From Nocardia brasiliensis ATCC 700358 (GTDB lineage: Bacteria; Actinomycetota; Actinomycetes; Mycobacteriales; Mycobacteriaceae): a DNA stretch of 64,000 bases. The stretch spans positions 6,696,001 to 6,760,000 of the forward strand of contig NC_018681.1 in assembly GCF_000250675.2 (NCBI RefSeq). Direction: 5' to 3'. The notes below the pieces were generated by a model. The model was not told the origin of the DNA. It did no database searches and saw nothing but the letters and a program-made list of their open reading frames with translations. Below, one piece after another: positions 56,222-63,427 of the stretch (position 1 is its first letter; each line of letters starts with the position of its first letter). The position numbers and the translations under genes were made by a program.

Positions 56222-56393
56222 TCCGCACTGCCGCTCGGCTCCGAACTCTACAGAATCCATACAGGTCATCGACTACTTCGCGCCGCTTTTCGAGGGCAGA
56301 GTCGACCTGTGGTCACCATGAGGTTTGACGGATTCGTTTCTGGGTAGGGGCCGCTGCTACTCTTCCCGCTGCCGCCGAAGCGAAAGATCAACT

Positions 56394-57506
56394 ATGCCCG
56401 AATCACCGTTCCTTGTCATCTACCCCGAGCGAGTGCGCGAGAACTACCGCGCGCTCCGCGCCGCCATGCCCGCGGCACGAATTCGCTTCGCGGTCAAGGC
56501 AAGCCCGGTGCCGGAGTTGATCCACGTGCTCGACGAGGAAGGCGCCGAGTTCGATGTCGCCAGCATCGGCGAGATCGAGCTGTGCCTCGCGCTGGGCGTC
56601 GAGCCGCAGACGCTCTGCTACGGCAACCCGATCAAGAAGGCCGCCGACATCGCCCGCGCCTACGCGCTGGGCGTGCGCCGCTACGCCTTCGACACCGAGG
56701 ACGACCTGCTGCGCATCGGGCAGCACGCGCCGGGCGCGGAGGTCGAATGCCGTTTCCTCGCTTCGGCTCCCGAGTCGCGCACCCCGTTCGGCACCAAGTT
56801 CGGCTGCGCGCCCGGCGAGGCGCTGCGGCTGCTGGTCCGGGCGCGTGATCTCGGGTTGACGGTGGCGGGCCCCTACTTCCACGTCGGCTCCCAGCAGCTC
56901 GACCCGAACGCCTGGCGGATCGGCGTCGAACAGGCGGGCCACATCGTGCAAGCCTTGGCCGACAAGGATATTCACGTCTCCTCGGTGAATATCGGCGGCG
57001 GCCTGCCGATCGCGTACGCCGACCCGGCGCCCGCGCTCGACGAGATCGCCTCGGTGGTCGGCGCCGCCGTGGCCGAATACCTGCCCGCCACCGCCGGTTT
57101 GGTGGTCGAGCCCGGCCGCGCGCTGGTCGGGTCGGCGGGTGTCATCCACGCCGAGGTCGTCGGCGTGCGCATCGCGCCGGACGGCCGGCGCTGGGTGTAT
57201 CTCGACATCGGCCGCTACAACGGCATGGCCGAGACCGAGAACGAGTACATCGCCTATCGATTCGTCACGGATCGGGATGGCGACCCTGTCGACGAGGCAG
57301 TGGTGGCTGGTCCGACCTGCGACGGAGACGATGTACTGTATCAACGCACGCGGGTCCTGTTACCGACCACGTTGCGAGCCGGTGATCGCATCCAGATCCT
57401 CGACACCGGCGCCTATACCGCGAGTTATTCGTCGGTGTCCTTCAATGGTTTTCCGCCCTTGACCGTGCACGTCTCGGGCGCTGAGCCAACCCGCCCCGCC
57501 GGCTGA
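56394..57506 (+). CDS. Ornithine decarboxylase (alanine racemase-fold, type III PLP)
   Basis: 370 residues. The N-terminal TIM barrel has the PLP lysine in IRFAVKASPVPELI, CYGNPIKK, PYFHVGSQQLDP and VNIGGGLPIAY (phosphate-binding glycines); the C-terminal beta domain has VEPGRALVGSAG, GPTCDGDDVLY (active-site Cys and Asp) and YTASYSSVSFNGFPP. The GPTCDxxD signature and short length favour ornithine decarboxylase, giving putrescine, over diaminopimelate decarboxylase. ATG 56394 is chosen. It is 26 bases upstream of the SpeD-SpeE gene. Confidence 0.85.
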   Translation: MPESPFLVIYPERVRENYRALRAAMPAARIRFAVKASPVPELIHVLDEEGAEFDVASIGEIELCLALGVEPQTLCYGNPIKKAADIARAYALGVRRYAFDTEDDLLRIGQHAPGAEVECRFLASAPESRTPFGTKFGCAPGEALRLLVRARDLGLTVAGPYFHVGSQQLDPNAWRIGVEQAGHIVQALADKDIHVSSVNIGGGLPIAYADPAPALDEIASVVGAAVAEYLPATAGLVVEPGRALVGSAGVIHAEVVGVRIAPDGRRWVYLDIGRYNGMAETENEYIAYRFVTDRDGDPVDEAVVAGPTCDGDDVLYQRTRVLLPTTLRAGDRIQILDTGAYTASYSSVSFNGFPPLTVHVSGAEPTRPAG

Positions 57507-57532
57507 CGCCGGCTGCCAACCCCTAGGCGAGA

Positions 57533-58747
57533 GTGAGTATGCCCATGACGGCAGATTTCACCGGCTGGCATGTGCTGGCCGAGTTCGGTGGTGTCGACGC
57601 GGCCCTTTGCGACGACCTCGAACAACTCGAATCGGCGTTGCGCGAGTCTTTGATCGCCGCGGGCGTCACCATCTGCGATGTCGTACACAAGAAGTTCGAT
57701 CCGCAGGGGGTGACTGTCCTCGCGCTGTTGTCGGAGTCTCACGCCTCGATTCACACCTATCCCGAGTCCGGCGACATCTTCGTCGACGTCTTCACCTGCG
57801 GCAGTATCGGCGCCGGCGCGTCGAAGGCCGTCGAACTCCTGCGAGACAAGCTCTCTCCCAAGGACGTTCGCATGCAGGTGATCCGCCGCGGGCACGGTTC
57901 GCAGCGGATCGAGGAGCCGGTCGGCGCGGGCCTGACCCGCATCTGGGACCTGCACGAGGTGATCGTCGACACCCGTACTCCGTTCCAGCACATGGTGATC
58001 GCGCGGACCGAGCAGGGCATCAGCCTGTTCTCCGACGACGATCGTCAGTCCACCGAGTTCTCCCAGCTGACCTATCACGAGGCCATGATGGTGCCCGCCT
58101 TCGTGCTCGCCGAGAAGCTGGACAAGGTGCTGATCATCGGCTCCGGTGAGGGCGTGGCCAGTCAGATGTCGGTCGCCGCGGGCGCGACCCTGGTCGATCA
58201 CGTCGACATCGACCAGCTCGAGGTCGAGCTGTGCGCCGAGCACCTGCCCTACGGCTACACCGGCGACGAGCTGGCCGCCGCGGTCAAGGGCGAAGGCCCG
58301 GTCAAGGTGCACTACGCCGACGGCTGGGACTTCCTCGCCGACGCGGCGCAGGCGGGCACCCGCTACGACGTCATCGTGATCGACCTGCCCGACGAGCGGG
58401 TGGAGGACGCGCAGCACAACCGCCTGTACGAGTCGGAGTTCCTGTCCCGATGTCGGGCGCTGCTCGCGCCCGGTGGCGTACTCACCGCGCAGGCGGGCTG
58501 CGCGACCATGTGGCGCAACGAGACGCTGAAGCGCTCCTGGGCTCGGTTCCACGAGCAGTTCGGCACCGTCGTCCAGTACGGCAGCGACGAACACGAGTGG
58601 ACCTTCCTGTTCGGCCTGAACGAGCGTATCGACGATCCGGTCCAGGGCATGACCGATCGTCTGGTCACCCTCCCCTACCGCCCCGAGACCATCGACGCTC
58701 GCGCGTTGGTCCGCGGCGCGATCGAACCGCACGCGCTGCGCGTGTAG
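57533..58747 (+). CDS. SpeD-SpeE fusion: AdoMet decarboxylase and aminopropyltransferase
   Basis: 404 residues. Residues about 10-120 are a class 1b S-adenosylmethionine decarboxylase: ESHASIHTYPE contains the Glu68-Ser69 self-cleavage site that forms the pyruvoyl group, with His74, and FTCGSI has Cys89. Residues about 150-395 are a spermidine-synthase-like aminopropyltransferase: TYHEAMMVPAFVLAEKLDKV, VLIIGSGEGVASQMSV, VDHVDIDQLEVELC and VIVIDLPDERVED. The canonical GGGDGG and DSTDP motifs are changed to GSGEGV and DLPDE. One protein would thus make decarboxylated AdoMet and transfer its aminopropyl group to putrescine. Start GTG 57533; ATG 57539 and 57545 are alternatives. Confidence 0.87.
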   Translation: MSMPMTADFTGWHVLAEFGGVDAALCDDLEQLESALRESLIAAGVTICDVVHKKFDPQGVTVLALLSESHASIHTYPESGDIFVDVFTCGSIGAGASKAVELLRDKLSPKDVRMQVIRRGHGSQRIEEPVGAGLTRIWDLHEVIVDTRTPFQHMVIARTEQGISLFSDDDRQSTEFSQLTYHEAMMVPAFVLAEKLDKVLIIGSGEGVASQMSVAAGATLVDHVDIDQLEVELCAEHLPYGYTGDELAAAVKGEGPVKVHYADGWDFLADAAQAGTRYDVIVIDLPDERVEDAQHNRLYESEFLSRCRALLAPGGVLTAQAGCATMWRNETLKRSWARFHEQFGTVVQYGSDEHEWTFLFGLNERIDDPVQGMTDRLVTLPYRPETIDARALVRGAIEPHALRV

Positions 58748-58755
58748 CTCGTCGC

Positions 58756-58799
58756 GAATGCCCCACCGGCCGGGAAATCCGTTGGCCGGTGGGGCATTC
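58756..58799. terminator. Strong hairpin after the polyamine operon
   Basis: The perfect 16-bp stem 58756-58771 with 58784-58799 (GAATGCCCCACCGGCC and its complement) around 12 bases lies between convergent genes. It has no T-run. Confidence 0.8.
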
Positions 58800-58805
58800 G
58801 GCTGT

Positions 58806-59009
58806 TCAGAACCGGCTGCGCCGGTACTCCTCGACGTCGACGCCGCCCACACCCCAGTTGGCGAGTGCGACTTCGTCGATCACCACGAACGTGGTGGCCG
58901 GGTCCTTGCCGAGAACATCGCGCAGCAGTTCGGTCACCCCGGCGATCAGCCGGGACTTCTGCTCCCGGGTGACGCCCTCGTCGGTGACCTTGATGTTGAC
59001 GTAGGGCAT
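58806..59009 (-). CDS. 4-oxalocrotonate tautomerase family protein
   Basis: 67 residues starting MPYVNIKVTDEG, so Pro1 is exposed after Met removal, the catalytic base of this family. The rest (LIAGVTELLRDVLGKDP, FVVIDEVALANWGVGGVDVE) fits the small tautomerase fold. ATG 59009 overlaps the SDR stop (TGATG), so the two are coupled. Substrate unknown. Confidence 0.88.
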   Translation of the reverse strand: MPYVNIKVTDEGVTREQKSRLIAGVTELLRDVLGKDPATTFVVIDEVALANWGVGGVDVEEYRRSRF

Positions 59010-59743
59010 CAGGCGGCCCGCCCCGAGAGGTAGCCGCCGTCGACGGGGAAGATGTGCCCCGTGGTGAACTCGGCGTCGGCGAGATACAGCACGGCGGCGG
59101 TGGTTTCGGCGACCTCGCCGATCCGGTTCAGCAAAGCCAGCCGGGCAGAAGCGGATTCGTCGCCGTCACCGAAGAGCGGGGTGCGGATGACGCCCGGGGC
59201 GACAGCGTTGACGCGGATGCGGTCGGCGGCGAGTTCGGCGGCCAGGCTGGTGGTGAGCGCGTGCACACCGCCCTTGCTGACCAGGGCGGCGGAGGCGGGC
59301 AAGCCGGCCAGCGCGTGCTCGACCAGCACGGTCCCGATGTTCACGATGCTGCCGCCCGTCTGCTGCTCGCGCAGCCGGCGGACCACCGCCTGGGTCGTGA
59401 AGTAGGTGCCCTTGAGGTTGCCGTCGAGATAGCTGTCGAGTTCCGCCTCGGTGACGTCCACGAACGGCGTCGCACCGAAGATGCCCGCGTTGTTCACCAG
59501 CACGTCCACCCCGCCGAACCGGTCGACGGCCGTGCGCACCAGCGCCGAACCTGTTGCGGGGGAACCGATATTGCCCGCGACGGTCGCCACGTTGGCTGGG
59601 GCGCCGAGGCTCGCGGCAACCTCGGCGAGCTTGTCCGCGTCGCGGCCGTTGAGTACGACATTGTCGCCGCGCGCGACGAAAGCGCGCGCGATGTCCTGTC
59701 CGATCCCGCTGGAGGATCCCGTCACGATCACCGTCTTGGTCAT
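59009..59743 (-). CDS. SDR-family protein lacking the catalytic tyrosine
   Basis: 244 residues. Cofactor motif TGSSSGIGQDIARAFVARGD, NGRD after beta-2 (NADP-type), VNNAGIFGATPF. The expected YxxxK is ASAALVSKGG, so Lys is kept but Tyr is Ala. The end GEVAETTAAVLYLADAEFTT and VDGGYLSG is normal. Either the enzyme uses another residue or it is a non-catalytic or altered SDR. ATG 59743 has GAGGA ahead. It is first in an operon with the tautomerase; a palindromic operator lies upstream at 59764-59775. Confidence 0.85.
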   Translation of the reverse strand: MTKTVIVTGSSSGIGQDIARAFVARGDNVVLNGRDADKLAEVAASLGAPANVATVAGNIGSPATGSALVRTAVDRFGGVDVLVNNAGIFGATPFVDVTEAELDSYLDGNLKGTYFTTQAVVRRLREQQTGGSIVNIGTVLVEHALAGLPASAALVSKGGVHALTTSLAAELAADRIRVNAVAPGVIRTPLFGDGDESASARLALLNRIGEVAETTAAVLYLADAEFTTGHIFPVDGGYLSGRAA

Positions 59744-59763
59744 GTTCTTCCTCATCTCTCGAT

Positions 59764-59775
59764 ACGACCGGTCGT
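59764..59775. promoter_or_regulatory. TetR operator upstream of the SDR operon
   Basis: The perfect palindrome ACGACCGGTCGT, embedded in ATACGACCGGTCGTCT, lies 20 bases before the SDR start. The same 16-base context recurs at the TetR gene (60420-60435). Confidence 0.75.
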
Positions 59776-59819
59776 CTTGGAATGGATGCGCCGAAACCAC
59801 CGGGGTTTTTCGCGGCCCG

Positions 59820-60410
59820 TCAGGGTCGGAAGTAGTCGTCCAGCAGCCGGTTCAGGCATTTGTGCAGCGGATCGAGCGTCCGGTCGATCTTCATCCGGAT
59901 CACCGCGCCCTCCCACGATTCGAGCAGCAGATCGGCCAGCTCGGTCGCGTCGATATCGGCGCGGATCTGCCCCGCCGCCTGTGCCGCGCGCAGCTGCTCG
60001 GCGACCCGATCCCGCCACGCGCCCCACGCGTTCGACAGCGACTCCCGCAGCAGCTCACTGCCTTCCAGCTCGCCGCCGAGATTCGCGATCAAGCAGCCGC
60101 CGGTGAAATCCGCCGCGACGAACTCGTCCATCAGACGGCCGAAGAACGCGCGCAACCCGCTGATCGGATCCGGCGCCGCACCGAACGCCTCGGTCAGGTT
60201 GCGCTGCACGCACAGCGAGTGATGCTCGATCACCGCCCGCCCGAAACTCTCCTTGCTGTCGAAATAGTTGTAGAACGACCCCTTGGGCACCCCGACCTTG
60301 TCCAGCACCTGCTTGATCCCGGTCCCGTGGTACCCACTGCTCAAGAACCCCGCAGCCCCCTCCTCCACCAGCAGCTGCCGAGTATCTCCACTCCGTCGAG
60401 GTCGCGCCAT
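59820..60410 (-). CDS. TetR-family regulator
   Basis: 196 residues. HTH: LLVEEGAAGFLSSGYHGTGI and KQVLDKVGVPKGSFYNYFDS; a TetR_C domain of the AcrR/TetR_C_16 type follows (LMDEFVAADFTGGCLIANLG). It is upstream of the SDR operon on the same strand. Identical palindromes stand before its own start and before the SDR, so it probably represses both. Confidence 0.9.
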   Translation of the reverse strand: MARPRRSGDTRQLLVEEGAAGFLSSGYHGTGIKQVLDKVGVPKGSFYNYFDSKESFGRAVIEHHSLCVQRNLTEAFGAAPDPISGLRAFFGRLMDEFVAADFTGGCLIANLGGELEGSELLRESLSNAWGAWRDRVAEQLRAAQAAGQIRADIDATELADLLLESWEGAVIRMKIDRTLDPLHKCLNRLLDDYFRP

Positions 60411-60421
60411 GCGCCCAATAT

Positions 60422-60433
60422 ACGACCGGTCGT
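60422..60433. promoter_or_regulatory. TetR operator upstream of the TetR gene
   Basis: The perfect palindrome ACGACCGGTCGT within ATACGACCGGTCGTCT, 12 bases ahead of the TetR ATG. It would give autoregulation. Confidence 0.75.
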
Positions 60434-60460
60434 CTACAAACGCCAATTCGACTGGACACA

Positions 60461-60520
60461 CGATCACGAGGAACTGGTGGCGGCATCGCCCGAGAAGGCT
60501 CCGCCACCAGTTCCCCTCAC
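60461..60520. repeat. Dispersed hairpin element family A, copy 3
   Basis: The perfect arms GGAACTGGTGGCGG (60470-60483) and CCGCCACCAGTTCC (60501-60514) enclose CATCGCCCGAGAAGGCT. It lies between TetR and the DUF559 gene, 5' of the latter. Confidence 0.8.
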
Positions 60521-60556
60521 CGAAACTGTCGGCCCCCAGGGGCATAGTGCAGGCCC

Positions 60557-61603
60557 ATGGGGGCACTCGACGAACCGTTTCCAGGATCTTGGGCCTTGGC
60601 CGCAGGGCTGATTTCACGATGGGAACTCCGGCACAACTTCGTGCGGGTGTTCCCGGATGTCTACATACCCAAGGGATGCACGCTCGACGCGGCGGGGCGT
60701 GCCCGCGCGGCGGCACACTGGGCAAAGGGTTCCGGCACCCTGATCGGACTCTCCGCCGCGGCGCTGCACGGCGCTCTGTGGCTCGACCCACATGAGCCCG
60801 CGGAAATCGCACGGCCTACACACTGCAAGCCACCCACGGGGATTCGCGCCGTCCGCACGGTGCTCGACCCCGCCGAGTGCTGCGAAATCGATGGCTTCCA
60901 ACTGACTACGCCGGCAAGAACAGCGTTCGACATCGGTCGCGGATCGAGTCGCGACCATGCTGTACCGCTCCTCGATTCACTCTGCCGGGCAACAGGGGTG
61001 ACGCCCTCGGAGGTCGAGTCCATGGTTCGCGCGCACCCCGGTGTACGCGGTGCCGCTCGCTTGCCGCAGATACTGGGACTACTCGACGGTGGCGCGGAAT
61101 CTCCACCGGAATCGCATACGCGAATGCTGCTGATCGATGCTGGGCTACCGCGCCCCACAACACAACTGGTTGTCCGTGATCCCTATGGGTCTTTCGTCGC
61201 TCGGGTCGATATGGGATGGGAACCTTGGCACGTCGCCGTGGAATACGACGGCACCCAACACTGGACCGACCCCGCGCAACGAACTAAAGACATAGACCGC
61301 ATAGCGACACTGGAGTCGCTGGGATGGCGTGTCGTACGGGTCAACGCGACGCTCTTACGCCACCGCCCACACGTGATCTCCGATCGAGTCTGTGCCGCGC
61401 TTCGCTCTCATGGTTGGACGAATGATCAGGGGGAACTGGTGGCGGCATCGCCCGAGAGCTCCCCGCCACCAGTTCCTCCTGATCGTTCGTCCAGCATCGC
61501 GCGGCACCAGGCGCGGGTGTGCACGACGAAGGAGGCCAGGTGGGTGCGGGCGAAGGTGGGGGCGTCCCAATTGTCTTGTGCGACAGGGCCGGTCCATAGG
61601 TAG
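60557..61603 (+). CDS. DUF559 endonuclease-like protein
   Basis: 348 residues. About 1-70 resemble the helical head of type IV TA/AbiEi-like proteins (ISRWELRHNFVRVFPDVYIP), and the C-terminal domain is a PD-(D/E)xK-like fold of the DUF559/VSR type: SHTRMLLIDAGLPRPTTQLV, ARVDMGWEPWHVAVEYDGTQ, HW, and LGWRVVRVNATLLRHRPH. The family normally ends soon after a RSHGW-like motif. Here the frame continues through hairpin element A copy 4, adding about 70 residues (from TNDQGELVAASPESSPPPVP onward). ATG 60557 is chosen. Confidence 0.75.
   Translation: MGALDEPFPGSWALAAGLISRWELRHNFVRVFPDVYIPKGCTLDAAGRARAAAHWAKGSGTLIGLSAAALHGALWLDPHEPAEIARPTHCKPPTGIRAVRTVLDPAECCEIDGFQLTTPARTAFDIGRGSSRDHAVPLLDSLCRATGVTPSEVESMVRAHPGVRGAARLPQILGLLDGGAESPPESHTRMLLIDAGLPRPTTQLVVRDPYGSFVARVDMGWEPWHVAVEYDGTQHWTDPAQRTKDIDRIATLESLGWRVVRVNATLLRHRPHVISDRVCAALRSHGWTNDQGELVAASPESSPPPVPPDRSSSIARHQARVCTTKEARWVRAKVGASQLSCATGPVHR
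61414..61494. repeat. Dispersed hairpin element family A, copy 4
   Basis: Arms 61414-61445 and 61463-61494 pair at 29 of 32 positions (core GGAACTGGTGGCGG and complement). The loop CATCGCCCGAGAGCTCC matches copy 3. It is coding in both directions: part of the C-terminus of the DUF559 protein and of the gamma-glutamylcyclotransferase. Confidence 0.85.
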
Positions 61604-61899
61604 GTCCAGGGGGTGGCGGGTGGGTGCGGTAGGGGGATGGGGCAGAGGTCGTATTCGTCGTCTTCGAAGGTGTCGAGGATGTGCCACTCCGCCGCGGTGA
61701 GACCGGTGACGAGGACTCCGGGGGCCACGGCGTCGGGGTGTGGCACCAAACCGGGGTAGAGCAGGCCGGGCAGTGCGGCGGCCCGCCAGCCGACCGCGAC
61801 GGCCGGTGTGAGTGTCGGTATGCGACCGAGCAGCACCTCGAGCATCTCCGGGAACTGCAATGTCCCGTACGCGAACAGCGCATGCCCAGCACCGTTCAC
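61426..61899 (-). CDS. Gamma-glutamylcyclotransferase (AIG2-like) family protein
   Basis: About 157 residues. The GGCT fold is shown by ALFAYGTLQFPEMLEVLLGR (YGTL motif), TGLTAAEWHILDTFEDDEYD and HTRAWCRAMLDE. The catalytic Glu of the family may be the Glu in FEDDEYD. Such enzymes release 5-oxoproline from gamma-glutamyl peptides. Start is uncertain: GTG 61899 (VNGAGHALFAYG) is used; ATG 61938 adds 13 residues. The last 20 residues (ERSGGTGGGELSGDAATSSP) come from hairpin element A copy 4, and the gene overlaps the convergent DUF559 gene by 178 bases. Confidence 0.75.
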   Translation of the reverse strand: MNGAGHALFAYGTLQFPEMLEVLLGRIPTLTPAVAVGWRAAALPGLLYPGLVPHPDAVAPGVLVTGLTAAEWHILDTFEDDEYDLCPIPLPHPPATPWTYLWTGPVAQDNWDAPTFARTHLASFVVHTRAWCRAMLDERSGGTGGGELSGDAATSSP

Positions 61900-61929
61900 C
61901 GCAGACAGTCGACCAGCTCCGGCAGCACG

Positions 61930-62110
61930 CAACCCCATGCAGGGATCGTCACCCGCGTCCGCCCTCCGCGCCAATCGAATCAGTCCACATGCGGCAGCAG
62001 TGCAGCTCCGGCATTCCACGAATCCCATGGAGAGATCGCCTCCCCCATCCACGCTCCGCGCCAATCGAATCGGTCCACATGCGGCAACAACGCGGTTCGC
62101 GCGGCGAGGC
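61930..62110. repeat. Two-copy 90-bp direct repeat
   Basis: The block with CCGCGCCAATCGAATC, then GTCCACATGCGGCA, occurs at about 61969 and 62059, and the flanking CCCATG-AG-GATCGCC block repeats with the same 90-base period. It lies in the gap 61900-62394, which contains no convincing gene; the minus-strand frame through it encodes a 30-residue repeat but has no start signal. Confidence 0.7.
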
Positions 62111-62394
62111 GGCACACGCTGATCGCCGCCGACATCAGAAGCCCGATCGATGTCGGACGCCGCATCGGTGTCGACCGGTGTTCCTGGCCAGCCCCTCGGG
62201 CAATGCAGCGACGGGAGCCCTGAACACAAGCATTCGGCGGCTGGGCACAGCATTCGTCGGGACCGCAGGCCTTGCATCGACCAGTCACCAGGATCGTCGG
62301 CTGCGCGCACTCGACGGAAGCTCGGTTTGCGCCCCTCGCCGATCGAGGAGGCAAAAACGCTGGACCGCAGAGGCTTTCAGGGGATCGATGCGGA

Positions 62395-63303
62395 CTAGGC
62401 CGGACGCTGGGTGCGGATGATGGCGGCCAGGTATTCGTAGTCGTCAGCTCGGGCGGTCGAGGTGCGGTAGGCGAGGCCGATGGTGCGGCCCGGGGCGGGG
62501 GTGGCGAAGTGGGCGGTATCCAGTGTGCCGCGGGCGGTTTCGGCGGCGACGGCCATCTCCGGGATGAGGGTGACGCCGAGACCGCCGGCGACGCATTGCA
62601 CCACCGTCGCCAAGGACGCGGCGCGGGTATCGCCGACCGCCGCCGGATGGATCTCCGCGGACCGGCACACATCCAGGGTCTGGTCGCGCAGGCAGTGCCC
62701 TTCGTCGAGCAGCAGCAGCGGCAGCGAGTCCAGCACCGAAGGCACGAGATCCGTCCGCCCGGCGAGTTCGTGACCGCGCGGGGTCACCAGCACGAATTCT
62801 TCGGTGTACAGGGGTATTTCGACCAGACCGGGCAGATCGGCCGGTAACGCGAGCAGCGCGACGTCGAGCACGCCGGTGCGCAACCCGTCCAACAGCCGTG
62901 CGGTCTGATCCTCGATCACCTGCGGGTGGAGCGCGGGTAACTTCTTGCGCAACTCCGGAAGAAGGCCGGGTAGCACATACGGGGCAACCGTCGGGATGAT
63001 GCCCATCCGCAGCGACCCGCCGAGCCCGCCTCCGGTCGCCGAGGCGACGAACCGGTCCGCCGCCTCGAGGGTCGCCATCGCCTTGGGCAGCAAGCGCATC
63101 CCCGCCGCGGTGACGAGCACACGCCGCGTGCTGCGCTCGATCAACTGCAGCCCCAACCCGTGTTCGAGGGCCGCGAGCGCCTGCGATAGCGTGGGCTGGC
63201 TCACACGGAGCCGCGCTGCGGCAGTGCCGAAGTGGCGGTATTCCGCGACCGCTACGAACGCACGCAGCTGTGACAGGGTCGGCTGATAAGTCTGATCGGT
63301 CAC
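62395..63303 (-). CDS. oxyR: Hydrogen-peroxide sensor OxyR
   Basis: 302 residues, LysR family. HTH: TLSQLRAFVAVAEYRHFGTA and ARLRVSQPTLSQALAALEHG. The redox Cys pair is in LLLDEGHCLRDQTLDVCRSA, the OxyR signature (GHCLRDQ). It is divergent from ahpC, its classical target. GTG 63303 (VTDQTYQPTLSQLR) is chosen; the frame is open to 63330. Confidence 0.93.
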   Translation of the reverse strand: MTDQTYQPTLSQLRAFVAVAEYRHFGTAAARLRVSQPTLSQALAALEHGLGLQLIERSTRRVLVTAAGMRLLPKAMATLEAADRFVASATGGGLGGSLRMGIIPTVAPYVLPGLLPELRKKLPALHPQVIEDQTARLLDGLRTGVLDVALLALPADLPGLVEIPLYTEEFVLVTPRGHELAGRTDLVPSVLDSLPLLLLDEGHCLRDQTLDVCRSAEIHPAAVGDTRAASLATVVQCVAGGLGVTLIPEMAVAAETARGTLDTAHFATPAPGRTIGLAYRTSTARADDYEYLAAIIRTQRPA

Positions 63304-63307
63304 GGCT

Positions 63308-63327
63308 ATCAGTGTAGTGCGACTGAT
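63308..63327. promoter_or_regulatory. Candidate OxyR binding site
   Basis: ATCAGT, eight bases and ACTGAT form a perfect inverted repeat just upstream of the oxyR start in the oxyR-ahpC gap. It is placed for autoregulation and ahpC control. Confidence 0.5.
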
Positions 63328-63427
63328 CACCTTTACCTTTCACCAGCCCTTCGGCAAGATCGAACGGGAGCTTTTCTGCTTTTCTGCACAGTGCTAGCAA
63401 ACCCACCCAGAACTGAGGAGATTAGGC

